Shown here piece by piece: positions 4,842 to 5,662 of a stretch of DNA of 5,662 nucleotides. Source of the DNA: Clostridiales bacterium (GTDB lineage: Bacteria > Bacillota > Clostridia > Oscillospirales > Oscillospiraceae); the NCBI GenBank assembly GCA_019418525.1, contig DYBS01000155.1:1-5662 (forward strand). The letters are read 5' to 3'. Under the pieces are notes generated by a model. That model was not told the DNA's origin. It did no database searches and worked only from the letters and a program-made list of their open reading frames with translations. Positions within the stretch are counted from its first letter, which is position 1. Each line of letters starts with the position of its first letter. The position numbers were made by a program, and so were the translations under genes.

Positions 4842-5662
4842 GTCCAATGTGCTGCTGGAGGTACAGAACCTGCGGAAATACTTCCCCGTCAAGGGGGTGA
4901 AGGGCCCCGGCGTCCAGGCGGTGCAGGACGTGTCCTTCACCATCCGGCGGGGGGAGACCTTAGGCCTGGTGGGGGAGAGCGGCTGCGGCAAGACCACCCT
5001 GGGCCGGACAGTGCTGCAGCTCTATGAGCCCACGGGCGGGCGCATTATCTACAACGGGACCACCCTCTTCGCCCGGGACCTGGGGGAGGACGGAAAACCG
5101 TTGGGGAAAACCACGGCGGTGGACATGCTCCCCTACCGGCGGAAGATGCAGATTATCTTCCAGGACCCCGCCGCTTCCCTGGACCCCCGGATGACGGTGG
5201 GAGAGATCATCGGTGAAGCCATCGACATCCACCACCTGGCCCATACCCGGGCCCAGCGGACCGAGCGGATCGAGGCCCTGCTGGAGCAGGTGGGCCTGCG
5301 GCCGGAACACGCCGGGCGCTATCCCCACGAGTTCTCCGGCGGCCAGCAGCAGCGGGTGGGCATCGCCCGGGCCCTGGCAGTGGACCCGGAGTTTATCGTC
5401 TGCGATGAGCCCATCTCCGCCCTGGATGTGTCCATCCAGTCCCAGGTGGTGAATATGCTGGAGGATATGCAGAAGGAGCTGGGGCTTACCTACCTCTTTA
5501 TTGCCCACGATCTGAGCGTGGTGCGGCACATCTCCAACCGCATCGGCGTGATGTACCTGGGCTCCCTGGTGGAGCTGGCGGGGAGCGATGAGCTGAGCGT
5601 CCATCCCCTCCACCCCTACACGCAGACCCTGCTTTCCGCGGTGCCGGTGCCCGATCCCCGGG
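4834..5662 (+). CDS. oppF: Peptide ABC importer ATPase, OppF/DppF type, C-terminus beyond window
   Basis: This is the second ATPase, partner of OppD. It starts at the ATG at 4834 (AAGGAG at 4822-4827, 6 bases upstream) and is open to the window end, giving 276 residues; full-length homologues have about 320-330, so some 45-55 residues are missing. The translation begins MSESNVLLEVQNLRKYFPVK. Motifs are Walker A GESGCGKT (47-54), Q-loop Q110 in IIFQDPAASLDP (107-118), signature FSGGQQQR (167-174), Walker B FIVCDEP (187-193), D-loop ALD (196-198) and switch H225. The oligo/dipeptide domain begins at LHPYTQTLLSAVP (259-271). The LRKYFPVK opening and SGGQQQR signature mark it as the F rather than the D subunit. 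A longer connecting stretch (76-98) sits before YRRKMQ. No frameshift or stop is seen. Confidence 0.95.
   Translation, partial: MSESNVLLEVQNLRKYFPVKGVKGPGVQAVQDVSFTIRRGETLGLVGESGCGKTTLGRTVLQLYEPTGGRIIYNGTTLFARDLGEDGKPLGKTTAVDMLPYRRKMQIIFQDPAASLDPRMTVGEIIGEAIDIHHLAHTRAQRTERIEALLEQVGLRPEHAGRYPHEFSGGQQQRVGIARALAVDPEFIVCDEPISALDVSIQSQVVNMLEDMQKELGLTYLFIAHDLSVVRHISNRIGVMYLGSLVELAGSDELSVHPLHPYTQTLLSAVPVPDPR

Noticed and set aside
1880..5662. The ABC transporter as a dedicated dipicolinate exporter
   Set aside because: All subunits carry importer-type Opp/Dpp signatures. Mother-cell dipicolinate export is known to use SpoVV and uptake into the spore uses SpoVA proteins, neither of which is seen here.

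Overview
The window is high-GC DNA (strong preference for G/C at third codon positions, many GGG and CCC runs) and reads as a chromosome segment of an endospore-forming Firmicute. A dipicolinate synthase pair (dpaA-dpaB) implies sporulation. Together with the high GC, the G-rich Shine-Dalgarno sites and a clostridial-type Opp transporter, this suggests a gut-type Oscillospiraceae (Flavonifractor/Lawsonibacter/Oscillibacter-like). The lineage is an inference from composition and gene content, not a database match.

Layout. Positions 1-154 hold the first 51 codons of a leftward gene that resembles the N-terminus of the TIGR04255 family; the rest lies outside the window. Positions 155-335 are a divergent intergenic region. 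It has a good vegetative-type promoter pointing left and a weaker sigma-K-like candidate pointing right. Positions 336-1792 are dpaA and dpaB, separated by 2 bases and evidently co-translated; together they make dipicolinic acid in the mother cell for the spore core. Positions 1793-1879 are a short leader region with a convincing sigma-A-type promoter (extended -10) and a small GC-rich hairpin just before the next Shine-Dalgarno. From 1880 to the right edge is an oligopeptide/dipeptide ABC importer operon: two permeases (OppB, OppC) and two ATPases (OppD, and OppF cut by the window end). The genes are tightly packed, with overlaps of 8 bases at B/C and D/F and a 12-base gap at C/D.

How they work together. 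OppB and OppC form the membrane channel and OppD and OppF the two ATPases. The substrate-binding lipoprotein (OppA/DppA) is not in the window and may lie further right or elsewhere. The dpaAB pair and the transporter share a strand but appear to have separate promoters, so their adjacency does not by itself show a functional link.

I found no mobile element, CRISPR array, tRNA/rRNA gene, integrase, rho-independent terminator or clearly new system. The least explained items are the TIGR04255-like fragment beside a conserved sporulation operon and the placement of dpaAB directly before an opp operon rather than in the Bacillus-style setting with asd-dapG-dapA.
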